A stretch of 64,000 nt of DNA, from assembly GCA_029204225.1 (NCBI GenBank), contig CM055113.1:15647971-15711970 (forward strand), read 5' to 3'. Shown here piece by piece: positions 31,766 to 43,908 of the stretch. The stretch comes from Diphasiastrum complanatum (Eukaryota > Streptophyta > Lycopodiopsida > Lycopodiales > Lycopodiaceae). Within the stretch, counting starts at the first letter, position 1. Every line of letters begins with the position of its first letter. The position numbers were made by a program, and so were the translations under genes. Below the pieces are notes generated by a model, which was not told the origin of the DNA, ran no database searches, and saw only the letters and a list, made by a program, of their open reading frames with translations.

Positions 31766-33328
31766 ATGGATAGTAACATGAATCTGATCCAAATGTGGAA
31801 TGCATTTTTGCTCGCTGCAGTGATGATGGGCAATATATTGATGACAGATTGCCGCACACTATCCCAATCTGTTGATGAATACTTTGTCTGGAGTGATCCT
31901 TTGGGAAATCTGGTCTACAAGCCCATGCCAAATGGGGACATGCTTATGGATTTCTCATCTGTGGGGTATAAAGGCAGCGACGCTCCCTTCCCTTGTGCTC
32001 CAGTGATCAAGACACTGTGTCCCTCAGGTGGGGACGATACTGATCAGATTCAGGAGGCTATCGACGAGGTTTCGGCCATGCCTTTAGACGAGAATGGCCT
32101 GCGAGGAACGGTAAAGCTCACTCCAGGCACATTCAACGTCGGTAGCAGAAGCATTGTGATTGAAGCTAGCGGTGTAGTACTTCAAGGTAGCGGCGTATCA
32201 GAGACAGGCACGGTGCTGAATGCGCATGATCTTCCAGCAACTATCTTGTTTAAAATCGGAACGTATGGCCAGATTCAAGGAGTTGGGCGTCCGGCCATCA
32301 TCAGTGAAACTGTGCCGTCGGGTTCAAGAATACTGATCGTTGATTGTTCAGACGGCTTTCAAGTTGGAGATAAGGTGCAGGTCTTCTGGCCCTGGACAGA
32401 CTCATGGATTGCCATGATGAATATGACTGAACTATGGGGAAATCGTCACGGAACATTGACCACTATCGAGCGTGTAGTCAAAAATATTTATGACAACGTT
32501 CTTATCTTGGATGTTCCAGTTCCATTTCGAATAGATCAGCAGTATCTTGGTGGAGAACATGTTGCAGGAGTTCAGCTCATTCAACTGCCAGTTGAGAAAA
32601 GAATCTCCAATGTGGGCATTCAAGATTTGATGGCTGTGAAAGACGCCACCATGCCCTATGGCTCGGGGAGCTTCCTTCACAGCGTCAACGTAGAAGATGC
32701 ATGGTTCAGTAACATGGTCGTGGTGGATTTCGGTGGCAATCTAACGGCCCGGGCCAACATCAGTGGAGCTCAAGCTACTGTGTGGCTCAGTGGCAGCAAG
32801 ATCACAGTGGAGAGGCTAAACCTCATCAGAACGATTCCAGCTAAGTCCCTTGGTCCCAAGCCCTTTGATATCGCTCTGGAAAGTCCTGCTCAGCAGATTC
32901 TGGTACGAGACACGCATGTGGCAGGAGACTACCAGATTGCCCTGCTTACCAACAACGGAGTGCAGGGTCCCAATGTCTTTTACAACTGCAGAAGCTCGGG
33001 GAAGAACCACGCCCAGCCGCATGCCCTCTTCGCCACAGGACTGCTTTACGACAATGTGCAGATGGACATAGAGTATGGGACTCTGGACTTTATCAACCGG
33101 GGGCTTACAGGATCAGGAGCAGCACAAGGCTGGGCTGTGGCCTATGGTGTGGCATATAACTGCAGTGCTTATGCGATTAATGTGCTGAGTCCTCCGGGGG
33201 CATATAACTGGGCCCTCGGGTGCAATGGGCAATCCATAAACAAAGATACACGGGTGATTGGCTTAATAGATCCATCCATAACCTCGCTATATGAAGCCCA
33301 GCTCCTGGCAGCATCAACAATATTTTGA
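31766..33328 (+). CDS. Secreted pectin-lyase-fold (right-handed beta-helix) protein
   Basis: This 520-residue ORF has no intron and no damage. Residues 1-29 form a signal peptide (hydrophobic FLLAAVMMGNILM before Cys-Arg), so the product should be secreted to the wall. Near residue 90 comes the entry motif of pectate-lyase-3-type beta-helices, GGDDTDQIQEAIDEV, then GTVKLTPGTFNVGS and GVVLQGSG. Later repeats of short strands with V-I-L spacing (GISNVGIQD-like, VERLNL, ILVRDTHV) fit successive helix rungs. Possible N-glycosylation sites include NMT, NLT, NIS and NCS. I see no classical pectate-lyase or GH28 catalytic signature, so substrate is open; a cell-wall polysaccharide is a reasonable guess. 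Met5 is an alternative start. Confidence 0.85.
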   Translation: MDSNMNLIQMWNAFLLAAVMMGNILMTDCRTLSQSVDEYFVWSDPLGNLVYKPMPNGDMLMDFSSVGYKGSDAPFPCAPVIKTLCPSGGDDTDQIQEAIDEVSAMPLDENGLRGTVKLTPGTFNVGSRSIVIEASGVVLQGSGVSETGTVLNAHDLPATILFKIGTYGQIQGVGRPAIISETVPSGSRILIVDCSDGFQVGDKVQVFWPWTDSWIAMMNMTELWGNRHGTLTTIERVVKNIYDNVLILDVPVPFRIDQQYLGGEHVAGVQLIQLPVEKRISNVGIQDLMAVKDATMPYGSGSFLHSVNVEDAWFSNMVVVDFGGNLTARANISGAQATVWLSGSKITVERLNLIRTIPAKSLGPKPFDIALESPAQQILVRDTHVAGDYQIALLTNNGVQGPNVFYNCRSSGKNHAQPHALFATGLLYDNVQMDIEYGTLDFINRGLTGSGAAQGWAVAYGVAYNCSAYAINVLSPPGAYNWALGCNGQSINKDTRVIGLIDPSITSLYEAQLLAASTIF

Positions 33329-35600
33329 TCAAATCTCTCTCGTGAAAACTAAGATCCCACTTTTGCTTCAAGTTCTCATGCAAAGGCGTTGGAAATTGGT
33401 GAACTTTGGAAACCTTTGAGATTTTGCGAAGCCTTCGGGAGATTCTCTCGTTTCGGCATTTTTGTGAAGCCTTCGGATTTTCGCGAAGTCTTCAGGACAT
33501 TCTCTCTCTTCGGCTTTCTCTCTTTCTCTTCGCTTTTTCCACAAAGCCAATTTTGCATGATAGGCATTTTTGGCACTTGTCGCACTTTTCGCGTATTTCG
33601 CACTTTTGTGAAATCAGAACCAGAGAGTGAATATGTAACGGAATACAAAAAAGCAAAAGTGGACAAGGACAACTAACTAGAAGAAATCAAAGTAAGGATG
33701 TTCTTTTAATTACTAAAAATTAGATCAGCTGTCTCTCCATTCTCTATATATAGATAGATAGATAGATCAAGTGTTGGAATCAGATGACCAAAACACAATG
33801 TGTGCTATTCCAATGTGGCAATCCATGCAATCATCTTCTCGGCCTGCACAGGTCCACTTTAATGTTATATAAACAGCCTACTTTGGTTGTCATAATGCAA
33901 CTTTTTCAAGAGACATTATGTTGTTATTGTATCTCTCCTATGTTCCTCTCCATTTACATGTATCTCTTGTTTCTTGATTCATGATCTTTGTTATAATGGT
34001 AGTTCTAATTCATAGTTTCCCATAACCTGAAGAAAACCTGGCATCCCACCCTCAACTCCTAGCCATCCACTTATCTACCTGAACCCAAAAGGGCTCGTCC
34101 CAAGGGACAAGAGATAATGTGCATTTGCTTCTTATGAGGAGAAGAACCTAAGGCCCTAATTACTTATGAAACAAGTGTGTATGGGACAAGTGTGTAGGAA
34201 ATGGCATCGTTGGGCAAACTCAATGACAGCCACAGCTTTGTACTGGCTTGCGCCATCGTCTCCTTCAACATAACCAACATCAAGATAGAAATCAACCTAC
34301 TATAAAAAAAATACAAATCTGCCGAAGTACACTAGCTAACGTAATTCAAGATTAGCTTCAATCAAATAAAAAATTGCAGGCAACGTTCCAAAGGACTCAG
34401 GGTACATTGCACTTTGCTGAACACCACGTTGATTAGTGGGCCAAGTTTGTGTTTTTAACCAAATGTTTTTGTTGTATATATTTTATTAGAATTGGTGACA
34501 ATGGTGAGGAACTTAGTAGCCAGCCAGTTTAGTGGGCCTTGATTTGGTCAATGATAGCTAACAACTTAGCTTCTTACATTTGAACATTCTCATGTTTTCA
34601 AGAGAGGTGCAGCACAATTTGTTTAGTCACGATATTTCAAAACATGTATATTTAGATATCATTCTTAATGCAACATATAGAATGCTGATGGTTGCATTCG
34701 TTAGATATAAGTACCCAAAGGTGGATGTACTCATGGGCAAAAAATGCATGGAGAAGACATCCAATTCAACTTGAATAATGGAGCTAGAGTAACATTTTAG
34801 TGAAACTAAATATAAGTAGGAGAGTTAATGTACATTGAGGAGAAGCTACATTGAATAAACAAATGAGAATAACAAAGAGAAGAGCAAGTCTAGTTATATT
34901 CATGTATGGATTCATCTGTCCAAAATAGTAAATTTTTCATATATCTCTCTCTATGTTCTTTCATTCTTTCGCTCTTTCCATCCACTCAGCCATCTCCTTC
35001 ATGATTTAAAGATTAGACTAAATTGTCAGAGAACATTTGGGTTTAATATAAGCAAACTAGAGTCACAAAAACGATTAGAGATCTCTAAGGAATCTGAGAT
35101 AAGAGATTGGTGCCAATATGATTATTAGGCTCATAGCAAATTGTTTCTTATTGTAGCTTCTATGTAGAAGGTGCATTTGAGCCTTCTTAAGTGAAATCTG
35201 TGCCAAAAAAGATTTCATAGCAAATGGTTGCACCTTCCATGGAAAAGGTGCATGCTAATTTTTTTTGTTGTAGTTTTACTAAAAAAATCTCCTCAAGCAA
35301 AATTTGTGCTAAAAATCTCATATTTAATAGAAAATCTTTTTTAGCAAAAATTTTGCCTAGAAGGCTGCTGGATTTTTTTTTCATAAAATCTCAAAAATTG
35401 TTTTTACGTCCAAAGGTGTGTGTAAAATTCTTTACCTTTTTTTTACACATACCTTTTATGCAAAAGATTGGCCCTTTTTCCAAGTTTCAATAGATTTTGT
35501 TCATTTTTTCGGAGTAAGCTGGTGGAGGGGTTTTTTGCTTCCTAACTCAGGGGGGGTGTGGGCCTTGTAGAGCCTGCTTGTTGAACTTTTGAGAAATAAG
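33329..35600. other. Downstream spacer with small repeats
   Basis: At 33420-33530 the motif gcgaagccttcgg recurs three times. A short (GATA)n lies near 33750. At 35160-35370 there are imperfect inverted motifs (gcaccttccatgg / aaaggtgc) inside T-rich DNA. No gene is recognised. Confidence 0.5.
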
Positions 35601-35609
35601 TAAAGATCC

Positions 35610-36000
35610 ATGCCAAATAAGTCAAAGATGGCCCTGGCATAAATGAGTATGCCTTCACCTGTAGGAGAATGTAGGCGGAAGGTACACATAAATCCAAGAC
35701 ATCCAATAGAGGAAGAATAGCTCTTACAAACGTGTCTTTACTGAGAGAATGTGAGAGGAAGTTGCACAAAATTCTATAAGTGTTCCACCTAAGAAAGTGT
35801 GTCTCTTTCTTTTAAGATAAGTCAAAAGTGAATTTATGTGGGATAAGATGTGTTGAGAATCACAGGATTGGATCCACACCAAATAGGCCAAAAAAGTATG
35901 ACTTGCAATGGCATACATCAATGTGAGTTCACCAATAGGAGAATGTGGCCGAAGATACACAAAAATCTAAGACATTCAACAAATGAAGACTAGTTGTTCT
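35610..36000. repeat. Diverged two-unit repeat, about 277-bp spacing
   Basis: About 35650-35712 and 35927-35988 share the order ttcacc-taggagaatgt-g, gaag-tacaca, aatc-aagaca and caata/caaca-gaaga. The divergence shows it is old. Confidence 0.65.
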
Positions 36001-37480
36001 CTAGTGTGGGTGGAAGCTCAACAAAGGTCCAAGACAATCAATACAAGAAGAACGATTGTTATGGACAGAGCATCAAAGTCAATTATGCAAGTTTTTTGAT
36101 TTAATCGAAGCATGTCCCCTATAAAACATAATATCTCAAAAATTCTTTGTAATATGTTATATTTAGATGCTTACATGAAGGAGGAGTACTAGAGAATATT
36201 TGATTTTGATATAAGAATCTATATTTTAGATATGTTTAGACATTGAACTAAGATTAGTGCATCTAGCAAAAGAACATAGAGACTAAAGAGAACAAAAATG
36301 ATCTAAATACTCATTTTTCAAGAAAAGAAATTATATATGAAACAAATTAAAATGCATAATAATTACATACTATTGAATTGATTAAAAATCATTATAAAAA
36401 AAACCACAAAAATGAACACAACATAGATTATCAAACCAAATTTTTTATATTTTCAAATTTGTCTATACGGAAAAAATTGAAATGTAGAATTTTTTTTAAA
36501 ATTTAAAATCTTACAGATTACTCAAAAAATAGATATTTGACAAAAGAATACTAATTCAGAATATTTTGATTTTTTTATTTCTTTTAATTACTCTATTTGC
36601 TACAAAACGAATAGACTAATTATTGAAATATAATAAATATATATACATTCAAAGTTAAATTTTAGAACTTATCTCATTTATTATAAGCTTAAACTATCGT
36701 AAATCAATTATTATTGAGATTTACTAAAATTAAAACATACTATTATTTCTAGAAAGCTTTATAATCATACATATAAAATATAAAATTTTTCTAAAATTTG
36801 TATATATAATATTTAAAAATTTCAATACATTCAATAAACATTTCAAATAAAATAAAATATAATCCTTTTGAATATTAACAACAAAATATATATATATATA
36901 TATATAACAGAATAGCATTAAAATTTGAACTTTGAATAAATAACATTGAAAAAATAATTATTTTCATTTTTATTTTCATAGAAAATTTGAATATATTTCC
37001 AATTGTTCAAAAGTCAAAGGAATTGATATTTTGAAAGTTTTTTTTTTTTTTTTTGCCCATGACCCAACAAAAGTGTAGCACATTACGTGCTACTCTTTTT
37101 ATGGACAAAAATTGTGGGTTGATACATAGTGAAAAATTTGACTAACCATTTTTTAAAGGTTCATCACAAGATGCTTTGTTACCCTTTAAATATAAGTTTA
37201 TTTTGAGTATGAAAAAATGTTCATGAAGTTGTAAAAACTATCAAAACGATAAAATTAGTTTTTTTCTTTTAAAGACGATTTGACCAGTAGCACACGAAAT
37301 TGGCTCCAAAATAAATTAGTTAAAAAACAATAGAAGAAATTATTATCATTTAAATTTTTTGTAGGCTAGCACATTTACAACTCCATGAACGATTTTCCAT
37401 AGTCAAAATAAGCCTATATTTAGAAGGTAGGCAAGTGTCTTACTACCATTTTATTTTTGTTATGAAAAAATAGTTGTAAA
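36001..37480. other. Very AT-rich spacer
   Basis: No gene is seen. A (TA)n run lies at about 36885-36906 and a T run at 37040-37056. This is the most AT-rich stretch between the duplicated copies. Confidence 0.6.
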
Positions 37481-37982
<502 letters not shown>

Positions 37983-38086
37983 GGACTCTATTTTATGGTC
38001 ATTATGCTTTTTTTTACTTCAAAAATAGCAAATATAAATCTTTTTTTCCTATATTGTACAAAAGACTACTATAAAATGTGTTGTGT

Positions 38087-38597
38087 CATGACCAGTAAGT
38101 AGGATTCAGTATACTCCTAGTCTTGGATACACGGTACTCCAGTAAATCAAGCTGTTAGTTATGCCACGTCATACCGGATGTGACCCGAAAGTAACTGATA
38201 TCCTTTTGAGGCCCAAAACACACTAAATAGAGTTACACAAGGTATGAGACAGTGTATGCATGTGTACATTTATCAATAGCAATTCTGTGAATAGGTGGTC
38301 CATGCTTAGGACTCTATTCTAGGTGAATCTATGTATAGAGAACTTAGGGCTATGCATGGCTATGTGCCCATGATGCTTTTGGCTCTATATATTGAGGCCA
38401 AACTCGCCCTACTCCCCATTGTGATCATGGATTGATTGCCAAGGTTTCACTTTACATTCATGCTTTTTGTTCCTTGGCTTGGGGGTGAAGCTTCTAGAGT
38501 TGATTGGTTGCTTCTACTTGGTTGAGTGGTTGCTCCATAGTGTGTTTTCCATTGTGTTTTGTCTTGTAAGCAGGATCTTAGGGAGCTTCCCTTATAG
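38087..38597 (+). repeat. LTR end of the AT-rich element, plus orientation, uninterrupted
   Basis: It is the reverse complement of 6663-7160. It has a TATA-like box (ctatatattg, about 38390) and ends agcttcccttata. A PBS-like TGGTATCC follows at about 38600. Unlike copies A and B, the sequence here is not split by the non-autonomous LTR element, so it shows the empty site. The left edge is abrupt. Confidence 0.72.
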
Positions 38598-39917
38598 TGG
38601 TATCCAAGCAAGGCTTACGAAGATTGGAGAATATGGAGAAGGGCTAACTTTCGTCGAAATTTTGGATGGGATCCATGGGAATTATCTTCCAATGGTGGAT
38701 AGCAAGGTTGCAAGTGGGTGTACTGTCCCAGTTTCAATTTGCATGCTGCTAAGATCCATTACTCTTGGGATTCTTTGTGGTTTTATGGAGAATTGTCCAT
38801 GAAGGCCAATTTGTGATGCTTTTTTGGAGTTTTTTCTTGTGTAGATCAAATCGTTGGTAGAGCTGAAGATTCTAGCAAGTGCACTTTCGTTTTAGAGTTC
38901 ATTAATGATGAAATTAATGATGCATGCCGGTTCTCTCTAATGATTTAGGATTCTAGACTATGTTTTGGTCAAAATTGCTTGGTTTTTCATGCTTTTTGGC
39001 ACAAAATAGATAGCAAGAACCAAATCCAGCAAGATCAGATCAATCAGATGGTTGTAATTCTGTAAATTCATTTGCATGTGTTAGAGAAAGAGTTGTATGT
39101 CATGAATTTCCACTTTAGGGTGATGAAAAAACCAGAAAATAAGTATTCAATGTTTTGGCTCAAAATTTATCAAAGTTACTATTCATGAAAGTTTTCTAGA
39201 TTTGTACTTGTTTTTTAATAGTCATTATGACACTATCTAATGATTACATGTCGATGATATGGTCAAAATGGGCTTTAGATAGTGATTTTTGGTCAAAATT
39301 TGGCAATTTTGAGCTAGAAATGGACTATGTGAAATAATATTGATTCAAATCATACCTTTTTGTGCTTTTATGTTGCCAAATCATAGTATATCAGGTTTGA
39401 TTGCACTTGCATGTGGATTAGATCCACAAGATCATGTTGAAAAAGTTGAAAAAAAGTCCAAAAACCAAGGTTTTTTAATGGGTTTTTTTTTTTTCATTAT
39501 TTTCAGAAGTTCTTCTCAAAATCTTTGAACAAAACTTTGGATGCACATTCTCAAGTGTGTAATGAAGTTGTCCAGAGGCTCTTGCAAAGTTTGGTAGGAA
39601 TCATTAACCATTAAGGGCCTCAAGAAGTCAAAATTTAGTGTATTTTTTATGAATCTTGAGCATGCTAACTCTTGATAGTGGATCTAAAACCTATGAAAAT
39701 ATCTACAATATGAAAGATAGTTGTATTGCCTCCAATTTGAGCCAAACCCAATTTAGTGGTGGGAGGCTTAGGCACCGATGTCCTTACATTTTGCTTGTTG
39801 GCGTCCTCCATTAAAGCTATTTTTGGTGGATCTAACCTATGCTTTCTTGTTGGACATGTTTGAAGCTTCTATTCCTCTCTAAACAAATCTAAAAGCAAAG
39901 AATTTTTAAGAGAAAAA
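38598..39917 (+). other. Putative interior of the AT-rich element, no coding motif
   Basis: After the PBS-like motif one frame stays open to about 38802, without gag or pol features. The rest is T-rich with short ORFs only. I cannot assign it to a family. Confidence 0.4.
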
Positions 39918-40104
39918 GCGGGTGGTATGGGACATCAGTGATTCCAAAGAGATTTTCTTGTGTGAGAGTGATTTGTAGACCAATGGTTAGTGGGTACTAT
40001 AATGGTAATGGTAATACAAGCAAGAGAATTCATTGGCTATTTGTTTTAGGGTATTTTGAAAAATTATGAGATATATATTTGAGTCCCAAATGGTATCTCA
40101 TTAT
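39918..40104 (+). repeat. Fragment of the AT-rich repeat, plus orientation
   Basis: It shares gtggtatgggacatcagt and later landmarks with 61286-61470, in the same orientation as that copy. It ends where copy B of the segmental duplication begins. Confidence 0.6.
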
Positions 40105-40109
40105 TTATT

Positions 40110-40500
40110 TCACAGATAGTCTTCATTAGTCAACATTGTGCCAAGAACCATTGGAGTATTCACTCCCTTGCAATCTATCATTTGGAAGTCTTCTATTATC
40201 TTGTGAATGTATCTTGACTAGTGCAGAAATAATTTTACACCTTCAAGTTCTCTATCAATTGGTAAACCTAGGTAGCACCTTGCTTCACCTAGATCTGATA
40301 TCTCAGAGTGTTTCAAGTTATCATCCTTTCCTTGTGCAATGATAGTGTCCTTTCTTGACAGAATCAATGTATCATCGACGTAGACTCCAATAATAATGGT
40401 TTCACCATCCATTATTTTCACATAGACATTGCAATCAGCCTTTAAAGGCTGGAAGCCTAAGGATCTGATTGCATGATCCTTCTTCTTATACCATGCACTC
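40110..40500 (-). pseudogene. Copia RT remnant, minus strand, copy B
   Basis: It corresponds to 824-1205 in copy A. It has ADCNVYVKIMDGE, GVYVDDTLILS and ISDLGEARCYLGLPIDRELE in one frame, less damaged than in copy A. The RNase H part present in copy A lies beyond the duplication edge and is absent here. Confidence 0.82.
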
Positions 40501-40790
40501 ACTACAATAACAAAGGAAGTGCTTTGGATCAAGAGGTTGCTAGTGGAGCTAAAGATAAACATGGAAGAGGATCTACCTATGATCATATGTGACAACATTT
40601 CAGCCCAAGCCCTTGCCAACAACCCGATATTCCATGCAAGGAGCAAACATATCAAAGTTGCACATCACTTCATGAGAGAGAAGCTCATTGGAGGGGAAAT
40701 CTACTTGGAGCACATTGACACTTCATCTTGTATTGCTGATATGCTCACCAAACCTTTGAGCAAAAGTTCCTTCATCAAGCATAGAGCCAA
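40490..40790 (+). pseudogene. Copia RNase H remnant, plus strand, copy B
   Basis: It carries KEVLWIKRLLVELKINMEED, CDNISAQALANNPIFHARSK and ADMLTKPLSKSSFIKH. It is cut at about 40790, where the deletion joins it to the interior of the non-autonomous LTR element. Confidence 0.85.
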
Positions 40791-42238
40791 CAAGTCTCTC
40801 ATGCAATACTCAACTTTCACAGTTCCTTCATTGATCAGTTGTCTTACACGTAACATAAGTCAGCATACTCATTATGTCTCCTCCTCATTGCTGGTCCAGA
40901 GAAAGCCTATAACAAACTTTCCTTTCCACAACAAAAACTTGTCAACTTATTAGGTCCAAAGTTTGCCAGTATCCTCATGTGAGTATGGCTAGGTCACCTT
41001 GAATTTGCCCACATTTTGATCAACTTTTCATTTAAAATTTTCCCCAAGAGAGAGGTGTGTGTGATAGTTCCCCTCCACTTATAAAAACAGTTGATCGAAC
41101 TTAGAGTTGAGTTCTCAGACAAAAAGCCTTTGCAACCCTTAGCAAACTTAGGATTATGGCTCGATCCAACTTGTTGCCAATCTCTGAAGAGGATCCTAGT
41201 CTTTTTCCCTTTGAGGAAAAATCCAACTGATACTGGATATCACCCATGCTCAGTGAGTTTCAGTTCCGAAGGTAGCCATCCCAAATGAAGACCAACTGCT
41301 CCGTAGAAGATCTCCCTTCAAATTGCTCTTTCCAACTTTTGACTTCATGCTTGCGTCTGGTGGGCATCATCGCAAATGAAACTAACCCAAGAAATAGGCT
41401 AGCCATCCATCCTTTGCAAACATCCAGTCGCTTCATTGTCGTTCACGTGCGAGTACTTGAACTGCAAATCCGCCCCACAGATTCTGTAGTCCTCTTTGTT
41501 TGATGGTGTCAGCCTTCAAAAGAAAGGTTCCTTCTCGAGCCATCAGCTCCTTGTATCACAAGCAATCATGCAAACCAGACAAAGCACGAGTACTAAGACT
41601 CACCACGAATACATGCAAGCAAGACACTCAGGCAGATTTACTAACAAGTAACAAAGACAAGGTCCCTCTTTGAGATAGTTCTGCCAAAGGACCTTTGCCT
41701 GGCCGCGCCCATACAGATCGATCACAGAATCAGCCCATAGAGAACACCCCTCCAACTATCCGTGCTTTCACCATTAAGCAGCACATTGCCTCAGTCACGC
41801 CCCACTACTTTTTGGTCGATAGCCCTTATAGCTAAACGATCGGCTGCTATCCCGCACCGACACCTAACCACCTGTGCTTTACACCCGAATTCGAGCAGCA
41901 TCTCTATATCAATGTTAACCTGTACAGTTTGAATATGTCGCTCCGCACCCAACAAGGCACAGACCATGCATACACCAACCTAATGGCAGCACACTGCCTC
42001 ATCTGTCCTTCGTGCAGACAGCGCCAGGCCCGAACCACGAGAACTGACCGTGCTTACACCTCAAGGGCAGCACCTTGACTCATCAAGTCCCCCATTCTGT
42101 CGACCACCCCGACCGTGGATGCACCCGTGCTTACACTGTGGGCAGCACCTTGCACAACAGTTGTCTTGATGAACCCCAAATAGTGGCCATTTCCGTGAGA
42201 TCCGCATAGCTGACCGGCCAGTCGGCTCTGATACCACA
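40791..42238 (-). other. Partial interior of the non-autonomous LTR element, copy B
   Basis: It matches 4318-5679. The 3' LTR, PPT and left half are deleted, so this copy is immobile. Two short insertions relative to copy A lie near 41790-41850 and 41960-41995. The PBS is kept at about 42225-42236. Confidence 0.85.
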
Positions 42239-43908
42239 TGTAGCGCAGGCATCCCAAAGGGTGTCGGGAACCATGACTTAGCTTCCCAGCCTTCAACCCT
42301 TGCCATCCAAACTCACTTGACATACAAGCATGTAAAACCTACAGCAAATAAGGATCCTAAAACACTTGAAATGATGAGGGAAACAATAGATTATGATTTC
42401 ATAAGATTAGCACAAGTTGAACCATCAAAATCCATCAAAAATCTATGCTTGAACCTCACTAAATGGCCCAAATCCTTGAAGAAGGCTTCACACGTGTGAA
42501 AGTACGGCCTCCCACAGTCTGAGTACTGTACACCAGACCTACATTCAATCCTATAATCATTAGTAATCACAAGTACTCAAACAATTATGAACATAGAGAG
42601 CAATTGCACCATTATGAGAGAAAAAACATGAAATTGCTTGATTGATTTTGGTGAGATATCATCACCTATATATACATGATCCATCACGATTTTGGGCAGG
42701 TATGAGTAGCCCTAAACCTATCCCTAATGCTAATTTTGGTGGATCTTTCATCCCTACCAAGTTAGGGTTGGAATCTTGGAGATCCCTCAACAATGCAAAA
42801 ATTACCAAAAATAGCTCCTATTTTTTCTCCCTTGTATCTAAGCATAATTTGGACTCATTCCAAAGGTTCTAACACTTAGGTCTACTTGAGATCATCCTTA
42901 TGAATGGAATCCTATGCTATTTGACACGTGTGACAAGCCACATCATGACCATCTAACTATTTACAAGTCATATGACCAAAACTAGTCAAGCTAGAATTGT
43001 GAATTTTTAACAAAGCAGCCAACTTGCCAACAAAGATCAGACTTAAATAACTTGAAGTTTTGAGACTAACATTGAGATCAAACTTGGCGCCATGCCAGAT
43101 CGGGGGTCCCGATGTGGGTGACTTCCCTCCGAGCCAACCACCCGACATACATCAAACTTAACCAACTCGAAGCTTCGTTACAAACGAGTAACATCCATTC
43201 CAAGCAAGCGGTCTGACTTACATCATACTTAACCAACTGAAAGCTTTGTCATGAGCGCTGGAAGCCAACCTGGCGCCACGTCAGACTGGACAGCCATAAA
43301 CGGATAACTTCCACCCAAGCAAGTCATCCAATCCAACCGACAAGTTAGAGCCCTTTCCCCAAGAGCTTAACCCATTCACGTTCATACAAGAAACACTCAG
43401 AACCACAAGCCGCGACAGATAAAATCTGAGAAGGTTATATTTCAAGTGTGTGACCGACCCTAGTCTCCGGGGCGCTGGCATGCCAAGGCAAGTGCCAGGA
43501 CAACATTCCAGCAAGGGAGGCTGAGACTTGGTTGGAGCTCGTCCTGAGTCACAACCCGCATTCCCTTATAGTATTGGTGGGATTCGCCACCTCCCCTCAT
43601 ACCAAGTATTCTACCCAGACTGGTAAAGCACGTTTTCTATCTCTAGGATTTTCTCTCTAGAAAGTCATTTTCTCTCTCTAGAATTTATTGATCCCCAGGC
43701 TTCCTTTAATCATGCCTAGATCGTGTGAGGTGATTACACATCGATCTGAGCTCTCTGGACTTCACTAGAACCGATCAAAGATTTTCAGCCATAGGAACTT
43801 GGCGCTGGCTGGATGCTGGTCACAGAGGCGCCAGCGCTATTGGCGTCGGGGACAATGCTTATTGCCATTGGCGCCAGAAGTAAAGCTTGTAAAGATAGCT
43901 TTACAACA
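42239..43908 (-). repeat. 5' LTR of the non-autonomous element, copy B, split by an insertion
   Basis: It matches 5680-6662, and the trailing GGGAA TSD is retained at about 43909-43913. Between 42331 and 43012 it is interrupted by a solo-LTR-like insertion. Confidence 0.88.
42331..43012. mobile_element. Solo-LTR-like insertion, 682 bp, TSD AAGCA
   Basis: The insert starts TGTAAAACC and ends TTTTTAACA. It is flanked by AAGCA on both sides (42326-42330 and 43013-43017), and the empty site is preserved in copy A at about 5770. TG/CA ends with a 5-bp TSD are the mark of an LTR retrotransposon integration; with no interior, this is a solo LTR or a very small element. It contains cacacgtgtg and a TATA-like tatatatac near 42667. 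The orientation is undetermined. Confidence 0.85.
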
